Of a stretch of DNA of 42,000 nucleotides, positions 16,838-24,804 are shown in pieces. The stretch's first letter is position 1, and the number at the start of each line of letters is the position of its first letter. Location of the stretch: assembly GCA_003165315.1 (NCBI GenBank), contig PLSX01000199.1, positions 33,369-75,368 of the forward strand, given 5' to 3'. Source of the stretch: Acidobacteriota bacterium. Its GTDB lineage: Bacteria; Acidobacteriota; Terriglobia; UBA7540. Below the pieces are notes generated by a model. It saw only the letters and a program-made list of their open reading frames with translations. It had not been told where the DNA came from and ran no database searches. The translations under genes were made by a program, and so were the position numbers.

Positions 16838-17149
16838 CTACTTGGGATTCTTACCGAAGAAATCGCCCCAGAGAGATACTGGGCGCGTATGAAATTTCTG
16901 ACCCGCCGTCGAGGTATCTGCCGCCACCGGGCGATAGAGCGTGTGGCAGCGTTCGCAGCGGTAGAGTTCAGCATCCTTGCCGAATTCCTTCCGGGCCTCT
17001 TCCTGTTCCGCGCTGAAAGAGAGCCGCAATGGGTGGTAGTAGTACCACCGCTTTAGATGCCCGACGCACAATTCGCCTTTTGCATCCTTTTCATCACAGG
17101 CGCGCTGACCGGGCTTCTTGTCTTTGACCTTCAAGGTTGCCGTGCTCAC
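16838..17149 (-). CDS. Small conserved-looking protein with a four-cysteine zinc-ribbon pattern
   Basis: A 103-residue protein of no named family that I recognise. It has Cys18, Cys28, Cys65 and Cys68 (the last pair as CERC), with His31 and His39 between them. This spacing suits a zinc ribbon. It is otherwise hydrophilic, with no signal or membrane segment. GTG at 17149 is the better start: AAGGAG lies nine bases before it, whereas the longer frame from TTG 17167 would begin on that same ribosome site. It is flanked by the EamA and truA genes on the same strand, with gaps of over 200 bp, so it is probably transcribed alone. Function unknown. Confidence 0.65.
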   Translation of the reverse strand: MSTATLKVKDKKPGQRACDEKDAKGELCVGHLKRWYYYHPLRLSFSAEQEEARKEFGKDAELYRCERCHTLYRPVAADTSTAGQKFHTRPVSLWGDFFGKNPK

Positions 17150-17299
17150 GGAGGCACTCTCCTTCAAGAAAACTTCCTCGCGCCGTTATTCTACTCGAAG
17201 CATTGGCTGAAATCCAAGCGGATGAAACGCTTGAAAGTGCGCGGATATGTGATCAAGGACTTAGGAGGTGACAATCCGAGCGAGCGGAAGCTTTCTGTC

Positions 17300-17382
17300 G
17301 CCACTGCCGTGGCTGATGCCGCCCAGCATACCTGATCTCACGGCTTCCGCCGTGGGCCACATTCTTGCGCCACTCCCGTGGC
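17300..17382. repeat. Three REP-like hairpins in tandem
   Basis: GCCAC-TGCC-GTGGC at 17300-17313, CACGGC-TTCC-GCCGTG at 17339-17354 and GCCAC-TCCC-GTGGC at 17369-17382. The first and third are near-identical and share flanks. They lie downstream of truA, in the gap before the zinc-ribbon gene. The rest of the 17150-17476 gap holds nothing I recognise. Confidence 0.65.
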
Positions 17383-17476
17383 TATTGACTCACAAGTGGG
17401 AGCGAATCTCTGCGGCAGGTCCAACCCCCGCCTAACCACTCGATCCCCGGATCACCCTATAAGCCAAATACCCCAA

Positions 17477-18247
17477 TCATTGTATCCCCCGATCCCCATA
17501 TTCAACCCTCATGAGGCACAGGCCTTGGGCGGGTGCGGTGGGCCCCGCCTGAGTGCGATCGTGGGCCGCGAGTATTACCGGAATATCACTGGGAGCGAAC
17601 CTCCCTCTTCCCACCTCGATAAGGGTGCCCACGATGTTTCTCACCATATAGCGAAGGAATCCGTTCCCGGTTACCGAATATACCAGCAGGGAAGATTGTG
17701 GGCGCCAGATCAGGCGGGACCGGAAGATGCGGCGCACGTTGGACTTGCCGTCGTCCTCAGCTTGCCCGTCGGCAGCGGCGAATGAGGTAAAGTCGTGCTC
17801 CCCCTCCAAATGCGCCGCCGCTTTCGTCATTGCACCACGATCCAGGTAGGAGGGATGATGGTAAACAAATCGCCACAAAAGCGGTGAGCAGACCGGGGTG
17901 GTCGAGATTCGGTACAAGTAGGTTTTGCGCAGGGCGCTGTACCGGGCATGAAAACCGGGGGCGACATCATCGGCAGACTTGATGCGCACAGTAGGCGGAA
18001 GCAAGTTATTGAGTGCCCTGACAAAATTCGAGCAGGGAATGGATGAGGCCGTCTTAAAATTCGCCACTTGATTGGAGGCATGCACCCCGGCGTCGGTTCG
18101 GCCTGACCCAATCACGGGCGTGGGAAAACCTGTCAGCTTATGGAGCGCGCCTTCAAGAAACGCCTGGATACTGGGAGCATCAGGCTGGCGTTGCCAGCCA
18201 TGAAAGTCGGTTCCGTCATAGGCCAGGATCAATCGAATATTTCTCAT
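17477..18247 (-). CDS. truA: tRNA pseudouridine(38-40) synthase TruA
   Basis: A 256-residue enzyme that makes pseudouridine at positions 38-40 of the tRNA anticodon arm. It opens with IRLILAYDGTDFHGWQRQP and contains the catalytic Asp52 in GRTDAGVHA. The later landmarks FHARYSALRKTYLYRI (residues 97-112) and the C-terminal GNGFLRYMVRNIVGTLIEVG are both present. Length is normal. The ATG at 18247 has no clear ribosome site; instead it overlaps the stop of a small upstream ORF (ATGA), so translation may be coupled. Confidence 0.96.
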   Translation of the reverse strand: MRNIRLILAYDGTDFHGWQRQPDAPSIQAFLEGALHKLTGFPTPVIGSGRTDAGVHASNQVANFKTASSIPCSNFVRALNNLLPPTVRIKSADDVAPGFHARYSALRKTYLYRISTTPVCSPLLWRFVYHHPSYLDRGAMTKAAAHLEGEHDFTSFAAADGQAEDDGKSNVRRIFRSRLIWRPQSSLLVYSVTGNGFLRYMVRNIVGTLIEVGRGRFAPSDIPVILAAHDRTQAGPTAPAQGLCLMRVEYGDRGIQ

Positions 18248-18573
18248 AAAGGCGGCAATTTCCCATGCTGTTGCAAATACGCTAAGTTACACCTCACCCA
18301 GGCTAAACGACAACAGTGATTCGCAATCCACGGCATGAGGTTGTCTCCACCGCTGGTGGGTGATAGACTTTCTAGTCTTGCACTTGACCGTAATGGCATC
18401 AACACGGCGAAATCCCCGGGCTTCGGATTCGGGAGCGGCACAGCAAATACCGGCGGCATACCAGTACCCAGCATTTCCTGTTCCGATGATCTTAAACTGA
18501 TGCTACCCGGAATTGCCCTGCTGCCATCAGGGGCCGCCAGCCGGATGTGAAGCACGAACTGATAACGATCCAT
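18244..18573 (-). CDS. Possible small gene overlapping the truA start
   Basis: A 109-codon frame from ATG 18573, ending in a TGA that overlaps the truA ATG by four bases. The first half (MDRYQFVLHIRLAAPDGSR) looks protein-like, while the second half is irregular and rich in rare-looking codons. I recognise no domain. The ATGA overlap and truA's lack of its own ribosome site favour a real gene or a leader that couples translation. The poor upstream ribosome site argues against. Confidence 0.35.
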   Translation of the reverse strand: MDRYQFVLHIRLAAPDGSRAIPGSISLRSSEQEMLGTGMPPVFAVPLPNPKPGDFAVLMPLRSSARLESLSPTSGGDNLMPWIANHCCRLAWVRCNLAYLQQHGKLPPL

Positions 18574-18587
18574 GAAACTTCGCGTCT

Positions 18588-18593
18588 TATAAT
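18588..18593 (+). promoter_or_regulatory. Possible -10 element upstream of the TolC-like gene
   Basis: A perfect TATAAT lies 65 bases before the start codon at 18659. No matching -35 is seen at 16-18 bp, so confidence is limited. Confidence 0.35.
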
Positions 18594-18658
18594 TGCGTAA
18601 TACCCGGTAGTGCGAATTTTAAGTGAAATCTTCTGTCTTAAGGGAGAAGAAAATTTCG

Positions 18659-20641
18659 ATGAAGCCTCAACTTCAGCGCCTCGTCGCCCTCATGTTCGCT
18701 GCTGTCATTCTTTTTGCCGATCCTTACCTTTATGGGCAGCAGGCCCCAACCGCGCAGAACGCCGCGCCAACGCCCAACTTCAACATGAATTATGGGAACA
18801 CTCATTGGTTTCCATCGTTCTGGGAACCCTATCAAACGCCCGACGTTCCCGAAACGAAGATGAGCAATTCCGACCGCCTGCACTACCTGCTGAGCGACGG
18901 AAAGCTGCGGCTTTCCATCGAGGATACTATCGAGTTGGCGCTTGAGAACAATCTTGACATTGCCGTGGCGCGCTATAACATCGCCTTTTCACAAACCGAC
19001 CTTCTGCGCACCCAGGGTGGCGGAAGCGCCCGCGGTTTCACCGGTTCATTTCAATCCTCGGCGCTGTTCACCGGAGCTGTCGGCAGCGGCGTTAGCGCTG
19101 GTGGTTCATCAGTTAGTGGCGGAGCCGGCGGAGCTGCCGGCAGCAACAGTGCCACGCAATTGGGGGGCGGATCATTTGATCCCTCTGCCTTCTTCTCCTA
19201 CGGCTGGAACCGCAATACGACTCCCCTGGGAACAACAGTCTTGACCGGTGTCCCCTCGGAAACCCTTCAGGGAGCAAGTTATTTCGCCGGAATGAACCAA
19301 GCTTTCCAGACCGGAACCAGTTATGAGGTCGTCATCGGGGGCACACGCGGGGATAACAACGCGCTCACAAATGTTTATAACCCGTATGTCCAAACCGTCA
19401 TGGCGGCGGGCTTTACCCAGCCTCTGCTGAATGGATTTGGGCGGCGCGCCAACTCCACCCAAATTCGTATCGCCAGGAACGACATGAAGGTGGCTGACTC
19501 CGTCTTTCGCCAACAGGTCATCAGCACGCTCGGCACAATTCTTAACGAGTATTGGGATTACCTCTCCTTCCAGGAGAATGTTCGCGTGAAGGAACAGGCA
19601 CTGGCTTTCTCCCAAAAGCTCCTTGCTGACAACAAGAAGCAGGTGGAAATCGGAACTCTCGCGCCCATCGAGGTGGTGCGGGCGGAGTCCGAAGTTGCCA
19701 CCGACCAGCAGGCTTTAATCGTGGCCCAGACCAATTTACAACAGCAAGGCGAGTTGATTAAGACGGCTCTCGCCCGGCAGGTAGACCCGGCATTGGCCGC
19801 GGCTCAAATCCAAGCTGAGGACAAGCTCCCTGAGCCCCGGCCCGATGACATTCCTCCTCTGGAAGAAGCACTGAACAAGGCCTTCGCTAATCGGCCCGAA
19901 ATCGAGCAGACGGAGCTGAAGTTTAAGGATCAAGATTTAACCATTGCCGCCCGGCGCAACGGATTGCTCCCCTCGCTCAACGTATTCGGCACGTTGATCA
20001 CTTCGGGCCTTTCAGGCGACCAGCTGATTTGTCCTGTGGGAACGACGGCCTACGGGAAAAGTTGTATATCCGGCAGCACCACAGTTCCTCCCACAGGAAC
20101 GTCCAGTGGTGGTCTTACCCAAGCCCTTGGCCAGACCTTCCGGGGCGACTTCCCGAATTACTCCTTCGGGGTCAATCTCTCCGTCCCCATCCGGAACCGG
20201 CAGGCACAGGCGGACGCGGCCCGCGCGCTGCTGGAACGGCGTGAGCTTGAAACGCAATTGCAACAGTGGAAAAACAATGTCGCCCAGCAAGTACGTACGG
20301 CAGTGATCGGGGTCATCCAAGCTAAAGCACAGATTGATGCCGCCGACAAAGCCACCATCCTGGCTCGCCAGACTCTTGAAGCGGAACAGAAGAAGTTCCA
20401 ATTGGGAGAATCCACTGTCTTTCTGGTAATCCAGGCACAGCGGGATTTGGCCAATGCCGAGGGGAACGAGGTAACCGCGCATTCAACCTACGCCAAGGCC
20501 ATTACCCAATACCAACAGTCCGTGGGAACGCTCCTTCCCAATTACAACGTGGAATTGAACGACGCCGTGCAGGGAACAGTGACGCGGGTTCCAAATATTC
20601 CGGGTTCAGCAGAGACCCCGGCGCCAGTGAAATTGAACTAG
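18659..20641 (+). CDS. TolC-like outer-membrane efflux channel protein
   Basis: A 660-residue member of the outer-membrane factor family, which forms trimeric channels for efflux pumps and type I secretion. It has a signal peptide (LQRLVALMFAAVILFADPYLYGQQ), then two TolC repeats. The first opens with LRLSIEDTIELALENNLDIAVARYNI and the second with IPPLEEALNKAFANRPEIEQTELKFK. Long coiled-coil stretches rich in Gln/Ala/Glu follow each. It is longer than usual because of a Gly/Ser/Ala-rich insert at about 130-190 and another insert near 460-500. ATG 18659 was chosen because the signal peptide starts there; GGGAG lies 12 bases upstream, rather far. No pump or adaptor gene is beside it, so the partner must lie elsewhere. 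Confidence 0.9.
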   Translation: MKPQLQRLVALMFAAVILFADPYLYGQQAPTAQNAAPTPNFNMNYGNTHWFPSFWEPYQTPDVPETKMSNSDRLHYLLSDGKLRLSIEDTIELALENNLDIAVARYNIAFSQTDLLRTQGGGSARGFTGSFQSSALFTGAVGSGVSAGGSSVSGGAGGAAGSNSATQLGGGSFDPSAFFSYGWNRNTTPLGTTVLTGVPSETLQGASYFAGMNQAFQTGTSYEVVIGGTRGDNNALTNVYNPYVQTVMAAGFTQPLLNGFGRRANSTQIRIARNDMKVADSVFRQQVISTLGTILNEYWDYLSFQENVRVKEQALAFSQKLLADNKKQVEIGTLAPIEVVRAESEVATDQQALIVAQTNLQQQGELIKTALARQVDPALAAAQIQAEDKLPEPRPDDIPPLEEALNKAFANRPEIEQTELKFKDQDLTIAARRNGLLPSLNVFGTLITSGLSGDQLICPVGTTAYGKSCISGSTTVPPTGTSSGGLTQALGQTFRGDFPNYSFGVNLSVPIRNRQAQADAARALLERRELETQLQQWKNNVAQQVRTAVIGVIQAKAQIDAADKATILARQTLEAEQKKFQLGESTVFLVIQAQRDLANAEGNEVTAHSTYAKAITQYQQSVGTLLPNYNVELNDAVQGTVTRVPNIPGSAETPAPVKLN

Positions 20642-20685
20642 ATCTTTGGATTATACAGAGCGACATGAGTGTTTGCGCATCCGTA

Positions 20686-20734
20686 TGTAGCGGCGGTCTC
20701 CGACCGCCGTCGTCGATCGGAGATCGACGCTACA
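20686..20734. repeat. Cruciform REP-like element
   Basis: An outer pair TGTAGCG...CGCTACA encloses two inner hairpins, CGGTC-TCC-GACCG and CGAT-CGG-AGATCG-like. This two-headed arrangement resembles BIME/REP elements between bacterial genes. It follows the TolC-like gene and could also limit transcription or stabilise the mRNA end. Confidence 0.6.
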
Positions 20735-20873
20735 AATTTTGTCGTTTTGTATAGAAGGCAGGGGGAGACTCAACCGCTGCCTTTTTCGCGATGTGTTCCC
20801 ACCCGAGCCAGCAGACAAATGGTACGTGGTGGTTCTGGGCGTCCCGCCCGTGCGCGAGCATGGCCAGGACCTG

Positions 20874-20894
20874 TCCCGATGCTTTTGATCGGGA
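20874..20894. repeat. Hairpin TCCCGAT-loop-ATCGGGA
   Basis: A perfect 7-bp stem with a 7-base loop, about 45 bases before the peroxiredoxin promoter. It lacks a T-run, so it is more likely a REP-type repeat than an intrinsic terminator. Confidence 0.45.
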
Positions 20895-20940
20895 TGGCCA
20901 TGGCGCAGCAAATGACACCACGACCTGACAAACAATCGAA

Positions 20941-20970
20941 TTGACAAGAAAAATCCGCTCCGGCTATCAT
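20941..20970 (+). promoter_or_regulatory. Promoter of the peroxiredoxin gene
   Basis: TTGACA at 20941-20946, an 18-bp spacer and TATCAT at 20965-20970. Transcription should start near 20977, leaving a leader of about 47 bases with GAGGAG before the ATG. Confidence 0.55.
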
Positions 20971-21023
20971 GCCTGTTCGGGCTCATACCAAACAATCCAA
21001 TCTGAATGAAGAGGAGTGCACAA

Positions 21024-21683
21024 ATGTCGCTTCGAATCAATGATACGGCACCGGACTTTGTCGCGGAAACCACTCAGGGAACCATCAAGTTTCACGAATG
21101 GATTGGCGATGGCTGGGCCGTGTTGTTTTCCCATCCCAAGGATTTCACCCCCGTTTGCACGACTGAACTCGGCTATATGGCGGGCCTGCAACCGGAATTT
21201 GCCAAGCGAAATGTGAAGATCATCGGACTGAGCGTTGATCCGGTTTCCGATCACAGCAAATGGGCCGCGGACATCGAAGAGACGCAGGGCCACAAGGTGA
21301 CCTACCCGATGATCGGCGATCCCGAACTGAAGATTGCCAAGCTCTACGACATGCTGCCAGCCGATGCCGGTGAAACCAGCGAAGGCCGCACTGCCGCCAA
21401 CAACGCCACGGTGCGCACGGTGTTCGTCATCGGGCCCGACAAGAAGATCAAATTGCAGCTTATTTATCCCATGACCACGGGACGAAATTTCGACGAAGTC
21501 CTGCGCGTCGTCGATTCCATTCAACTCACGGCCAAGCACAAGGTGGCAACGCCAGTCAATTGGAAGTCGGGCGAGGACGTCATCATCACCCCGGCAGTAT
21601 CCGACGAGGAAGCCAAGGCCAAGTTCCCGGGTGGATGGAAATCCCCCAAACCCTACCTTCGCATTACTGCCCAACCCAAGTAA
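21024..21683 (+). CDS. 1-Cys peroxiredoxin (Prx6 type)
   Basis: A 219-residue peroxidase that reduces H2O2 and organic peroxides. The peroxidatic Cys45 sits in PKDFTPVCTTELG. The extended C-terminal domain (VRTVFVIGPDKKIKLQLIYPMTTGRNFDEVLRVVDSIQ onward) marks the Prx6/1-Cys subfamily, and no resolving Cys is visible. The protein is cytoplasmic. The start at 21024 follows GAGGAG by seven bases and matches the family N-terminus LRINDTAPDF. It has its own promoter at 20941-20970 and appears monocistronic. Cytoplasmic peroxide defence fits with the HtrA and Usp genes nearby, though they are not co-regulated as far as can be seen. Confidence 0.95.
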   Translation: MSLRINDTAPDFVAETTQGTIKFHEWIGDGWAVLFSHPKDFTPVCTTELGYMAGLQPEFAKRNVKIIGLSVDPVSDHSKWAADIEETQGHKVTYPMIGDPELKIAKLYDMLPADAGETSEGRTAANNATVRTVFVIGPDKKIKLQLIYPMTTGRNFDEVLRVVDSIQLTAKHKVATPVNWKSGEDVIITPAVSDEEAKAKFPGGWKSPKPYLRITAQPK

Positions 21684-21812
21684 GATCATCGTCAGCAATC
21701 GGCCGGGGCGGCGGGGCAATAGCCTGCGCCTTCCCGGCTGGATGGGGATTCTGAGCCGACACGCTTCTCGACCTGCCCCAGACCGGATCTTTCCGCCTTC
21801 CCTGCCCTCAGT

Positions 21813-21842
21813 TTGACATTGAATCTTGCCCTGCTCTAACAT
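21813..21842 (+). promoter_or_regulatory. Promoter of the acyl-CoA mutase gene run
   Basis: TTGACA at 21813-21818, an 18-bp spacer and TAACAT at 21837-21842. The predicted start near 21849 leaves only ~15 bases of leader before the GTG at 21864, and falls inside a perfect palindrome. Confidence 0.5.
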
Positions 21843-21855
21843 GCCCTAGGGGCAT
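21841..21855. promoter_or_regulatory. Palindrome ATGCCC-TAG-GGGCAT over the transcription start, likely operator
   Basis: Perfect 6-bp arms around TAG. It overlaps the last bases of the -10 and the predicted start point of the mutase promoter, the usual position for a repressor site. The AGGGG in its right half could also be the weak ribosome site of the GTG start, 11 bases on. Confidence 0.45.
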
Positions 21856-21863
21856 TTCTTCAC

Positions 21864-23573
21864 GTGGATGAAAACAAGAAAGCGGGCACCGGCGTCGCAA
21901 ACGGGCATTCCAAGCGCCAACCCTCTGCCGAAGAGCAGCGGTGGCAGGAGCAAATCCTATCACCTGCGCTGCAAAGATCTCTGGAGCGGCAGAAGGATTT
22001 CACCACGCTCTCTGGAGTGCCCATCAATCGCCTCTACACACCCGCGGACCTTCCCGAATTCGATTACGCCCAGGAGTTGGGTGATCCCGGTGAGTACCCC
22101 TATACGCGGGGGATTCATCCCACCATGTATCGCGGCAAGATTTGGACGATGCGCCAATTCTCCGGATTTGGCAGTCCTGAGGACACCAATCAGCGGTTGC
22201 ATTATCTGTTAAAACAAGGCCAGACGGGCCTTTCCATCGCCTTCGACCTGCCCACGCTGATGGGATATGACAGTGACCATCCACTTGCCGAGGGTGAGGT
22301 GGGTCGTTGCGGGGTATCCATCTCATCCCTCGCCGACATGGAAACCCTGCTGGCAGGACTGCCCCTTCAGGAAGTCACCACCTCAATGACCATCAATTCA
22401 CCCGCTGCAATCATTTGGGCAATGTACCTGGTGGTGGCGGAAAAGAACGGGGCGGATTGGAAACAAATTTCCGGCACCACCCAGAACGACATCCTGAAAG
22501 AATACATTGCACAGAAGGAATACATTTACCCGCCGGCGCCTTCCATGCGACTGGTGGTTGACACCATCACTTTCGGCGCGCGCGAGGTTCCGCGGTGGAA
22601 TCCCATCTCCATCAGCGGGTACCACATTCGGGAAGCAGGTTCAACGGCCGTGCAGGAACTGGCCTTCACCCTGCGGGATGGAATTGAATACGTGGAGTGG
22701 GTCCAGCGCGCCGGCATGACCGTGGATGAATTCGCCCCCCGGCTGAGTTTCTTTTTCAATGCCCAGGGTGACTTGTTTGAAGAGGTGGCGAAATACCGTG
22801 CCGCCCGAAAAATCTGGGCGCGAGTCATGCGGGAGCGGTTCGGCGCCACCAATCCGCGCTCGTGGCTCTGCCGATTTCATAGCCAGACGGCGGGTTGCTC
22901 TCTAACGGCACAACAGCCTTACAACAATGTTGTCCGCACCACCCTGCAAGCGCTGGCCGCCGTGCTGGGCGGGACTCAATCGCTGCATACAAACTCTCTT
23001 GATGAAGCGTGGGCATTACCGACTGAAGAAGCCGTCACCATCGCCCTACGCACGCAACAGGTGCTGGCGCACGAAAGTGGTGTAACCCAGACCGTCGATC
23101 CTCTGGCCGGTTCCTACTTCATCGAAAAGCTAACGCAGGAAACGGAACGCGCCTGCTACGATTACTTCCATAAAATCGATTCCATGGGAGGCATGCTCCC
23201 TGCCCTCGAATGCGGCTATCCGCAAAAGGAGATCCACGACGCCGCCTACGCTTACCAGCAGGCGATCGAGAGGAAAGAAAAAATTATTGTGGGTGTCAAT
23301 GAATTCGTGACGGAAGAGGATCGCCCCATCAAGCTTCTGGTCATTGACGATAGCGTGGCCCGCCACCAAGGAAAAAAACTGGGTGAAGTGCGGGAAAAGC
23401 GCGATAATGCACTCGTCCGGCAAACTCTTGATTCTCTGGAAAGCGCAGCCGCAACCGACGCCAGCTTGATGCCCTATTTCCTTGAATGCGTCCGCGCTTA
23501 CGCCACCGTCGGTGAAATGTGCGACGTGCTGCGCAAGGTTTTTGGCACTTATGAGGAACCCGCGTTTCGATGA
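21864..23573 (+). CDS. B12-dependent acyl-CoA mutase large subunit, isobutyryl-CoA mutase type
   Basis: A 569-residue catalytic subunit of the methylmalonyl-CoA mutase family, which rearranges acyl-CoA carbon skeletons using adenosylcobalamin carried on a separate small subunit. Family landmarks include [13 protein letters not shown] (78-90), [19 protein letters not shown] (122-140), [11 protein letters not shown] and [18 protein letters not shown]. In methylmalonyl-CoA mutase, Tyr89 and Arg207 bind the substrate carboxylate. The matching positions here are Phe99 (RQFSGFG) and Gln217 (IAQKEY), the pair known from isobutyryl-CoA mutase. The substrate is therefore probably isobutyryl-/butyryl-CoA rather than methylmalonyl-CoA. 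The start is GTG 21864 with a weak ribosome site; an ATG at 21868 is out of frame. The B12 subunit gene follows after 24 bp. No MeaB-type chaperone gene is in the window. Confidence 0.92.
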   Translation: MDENKKAGTGVANGHSKRQPSAEEQRWQEQILSPALQRSLERQKDFTTLSGVPINRLYTPADLPEFDYAQELGDPGEYPYTRGIHPTMYRGKIWTMRQFSGFGSPEDTNQRLHYLLKQGQTGLSIAFDLPTLMGYDSDHPLAEGEVGRCGVSISSLADMETLLAGLPLQEVTTSMTINSPAAIIWAMYLVVAEKNGADWKQISGTTQNDILKEYIAQKEYIYPPAPSMRLVVDTITFGAREVPRWNPISISGYHIREAGSTAVQELAFTLRDGIEYVEWVQRAGMTVDEFAPRLSFFFNAQGDLFEEVAKYRAARKIWARVMRERFGATNPRSWLCRFHSQTAGCSLTAQQPYNNVVRTTLQALAAVLGGTQSLHTNSLDEAWALPTEEAVTIALRTQQVLAHESGVTQTVDPLAGSYFIEKLTQETERACYDYFHKIDSMGGMLPALECGYPQKEIHDAAYAYQQAIERKEKIIVGVNEFVTEEDRPIKLLVIDDSVARHQGKKLGEVREKRDNALVRQTLDSLESAAATDASLMPYFLECVRAYATVGEMCDVLRKVFGTYEEPAFR

Positions 23574-23597
23574 CTTGCAATCATCAACCCAACTCCT

Positions 23598-24008
23598 ATG
23601 AACGAATCGAAAATTCGTGTATTGGTAGCAAAACCCGGCTTGGATGGTCATGATCGCGGAGCAAAGATCGTTGCCCGCGCCCTTCGCGATGCCGGCATGG
23701 AAGTCATTTACACGGGCTTGCGGCAGACCGCCGAACAGATCTCCAGCGCGGCGGTACAAGAGGACGTTGACGCCATTGGTATCTCGATCCTATCGGGCGC
23801 GCACAATACCATTATTCCGCGCATCTGCGAATTGCTGCGTGCCGAGGGCGCAGATGACATTCTCCTCGTCGTCGGTGGCATCATCCCCGATGAAGATATC
23901 CCGGGATTGAAAAGAGCCGGCGTCGCTGAAGTTTTTCAGCCGGGCGCATCCACGCAAACCATTGTCGAGTTCATCCGTCAGAATGTAAAGAAAGTGGTTA
24001 GTGGATAG
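23598..24008 (+). CDS. B12-binding small subunit of the acyl-CoA mutase
   Basis: A 136-residue cobalamin-binding domain. The signature DxHxxG is D16, H18 and G21 in [15 protein letters not shown], with His18 as the cobalt ligand. ISILSGAH and [12 protein letters not shown] complete the family pattern. It binds adenosylcobalamin and docks on the large subunit encoded 24 bp upstream, as in the two-gene isobutyryl-CoA and 2-hydroxyisobutyryl-CoA mutases. Oddly, the final codons (VVSG and stop) coincide with a GTGGTTAGTGGATAGTGG repeat, so the natural C-terminus has been replaced or extended by repeat DNA; this should not affect the fold. Confidence 0.95.
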   Translation: MNESKIRVLVAKPGLDGHDRGAKIVARALRDAGMEVIYTGLRQTAEQISSAAVQEDVDAIGISILSGAHNTIIPRICELLRAEGADDILLVVGGIIPDEDIPGLKRAGVAEVFQPGASTQTIVEFIRQNVKKVVSG

Positions 24009-24108
24009 TGGTTGGCGGAGTGCCTAGGCGTGTCGCGATGCTTACGCTGGCTGTAACGCCCAATCAAGCAACGAAGGCTCTAACCACAAACCACCAATCA
24101 CTAGCCAC
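23994..24108. repeat. Pair of inverted GTGGTTAGTGG-type low-complexity repeats
   Basis: Repeated GTGGTTAGTGGATAGTGG at 23994-24011 and its imperfect inverted form (TAACCACAAACCACCAATCA and CTAGCCAC) at 24081-24108 enclose a 69-bp segment. The left copy contains the stop codon of the B12 subunit gene, and the right copy ends just before the next gene's ATG. Confidence 0.6.
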
Positions 24109-24118
24109 ATCCCTTCCT

Positions 24119-24715
24119 ATGGAACTGACCAGCCATGCCTCCATCGCCGTGCTTTCGTTTTCGCCACCCGAGGGTTATCCACGCTTGTCCAAGTCTGTTC
24201 TGGATGAATTGGATGCGCTCCTCGACGAGGCCCAAGGTGCGGGTCTTTTCAGAGGAGTGGTGATCGCGGCCAACGCCAAATCCTTTGCGACCGGTGCGGA
24301 GATTGAAGAGGTCGCCGCACTGGACGGTTTCTATGCGCGCGAATTTGCAGCCCGTGGACAAGCCACTTTCCAACGAATCGCCGAATTTCCGTTGCCCGTA
24401 GTTGCCGCCATCCGTGGCTATTGTTTAGGCGGAGGATTGGATCTGGCCCTGGCATGTCATAGCCGCGTTGCCACCTATGACTCGTCATTTGCGCATCCCG
24501 GCGCAACACTGGGGTTGGTAACCGGCTGGGGCGGCACCGTGCGATTGCCACGCTTGGTCGGCAAAGCCACAGCGCTGCAAATGTTCGTGACCAGCGAACG
24601 GGTTCCAGCCACGCAGGCATTAACCATGGGGCTGGTTAACGAATTGGCCCCGTCCGTCGATCTGGTTGAAGCTGCAGTCCGGCGGGCGTTGAAGTTATCC
24701 CACGTTGCAGCATAG
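24119..24715 (+). CDS. Short crotonase-fold (enoyl-CoA hydratase-like) protein lacking both catalytic glutamates
   Basis: A 198-residue member of the enoyl-CoA hydratase/isomerase superfamily. The CoA-binding and oxyanion-hole parts are present (ANAKSFATGAEIEE at 51-64, IRGYCLGGGLDLALACHSRV at 98-117). In hydratases two Glu residues activate water (Glu144 and Glu164 of rat crotonase). Aligned positions here are Gly128 (FAHPGATLG) and Gln154 (ATALQMF). The chain also ends about 60 residues early, without the C-terminal helices. Normal hydration is therefore unlikely. Position after the mutase subunits recalls the E. coli sbm cluster, which includes a crotonase-fold methylmalonyl-CoA decarboxylase, but that function is only a possibility. 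ATG 24119 was chosen because the longer upstream frame runs through repeat DNA. No good ribosome site is seen. Confidence 0.75.
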   Translation: MELTSHASIAVLSFSPPEGYPRLSKSVLDELDALLDEAQGAGLFRGVVIAANAKSFATGAEIEEVAALDGFYAREFAARGQATFQRIAEFPLPVVAAIRGYCLGGGLDLALACHSRVATYDSSFAHPGATLGLVTGWGGTVRLPRLVGKATALQMFVTSERVPATQALTMGLVNELAPSVDLVEAAVRRALKLSHVAA

Positions 24716-24804
24716 CCAGACTTGTCATGCCCTTAAATCTTTGTCTCAAACTTACTTTTAACTCCGACAGGCACGATAAGTGGTAAAGTTGGAAGTTAAC
24801 GAAT

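Noticed and set aside
20874..20894. Intrinsic terminator after the TolC-like gene
   Set aside because: Stem is good but there is no following T-run, and it lies over 230 bases after the gene.
20967..21842. 291-codon open frame antisense to the peroxiredoxin
   Set aside because: Covers the whole conserved peroxiredoxin gene and its promoter; no domain.
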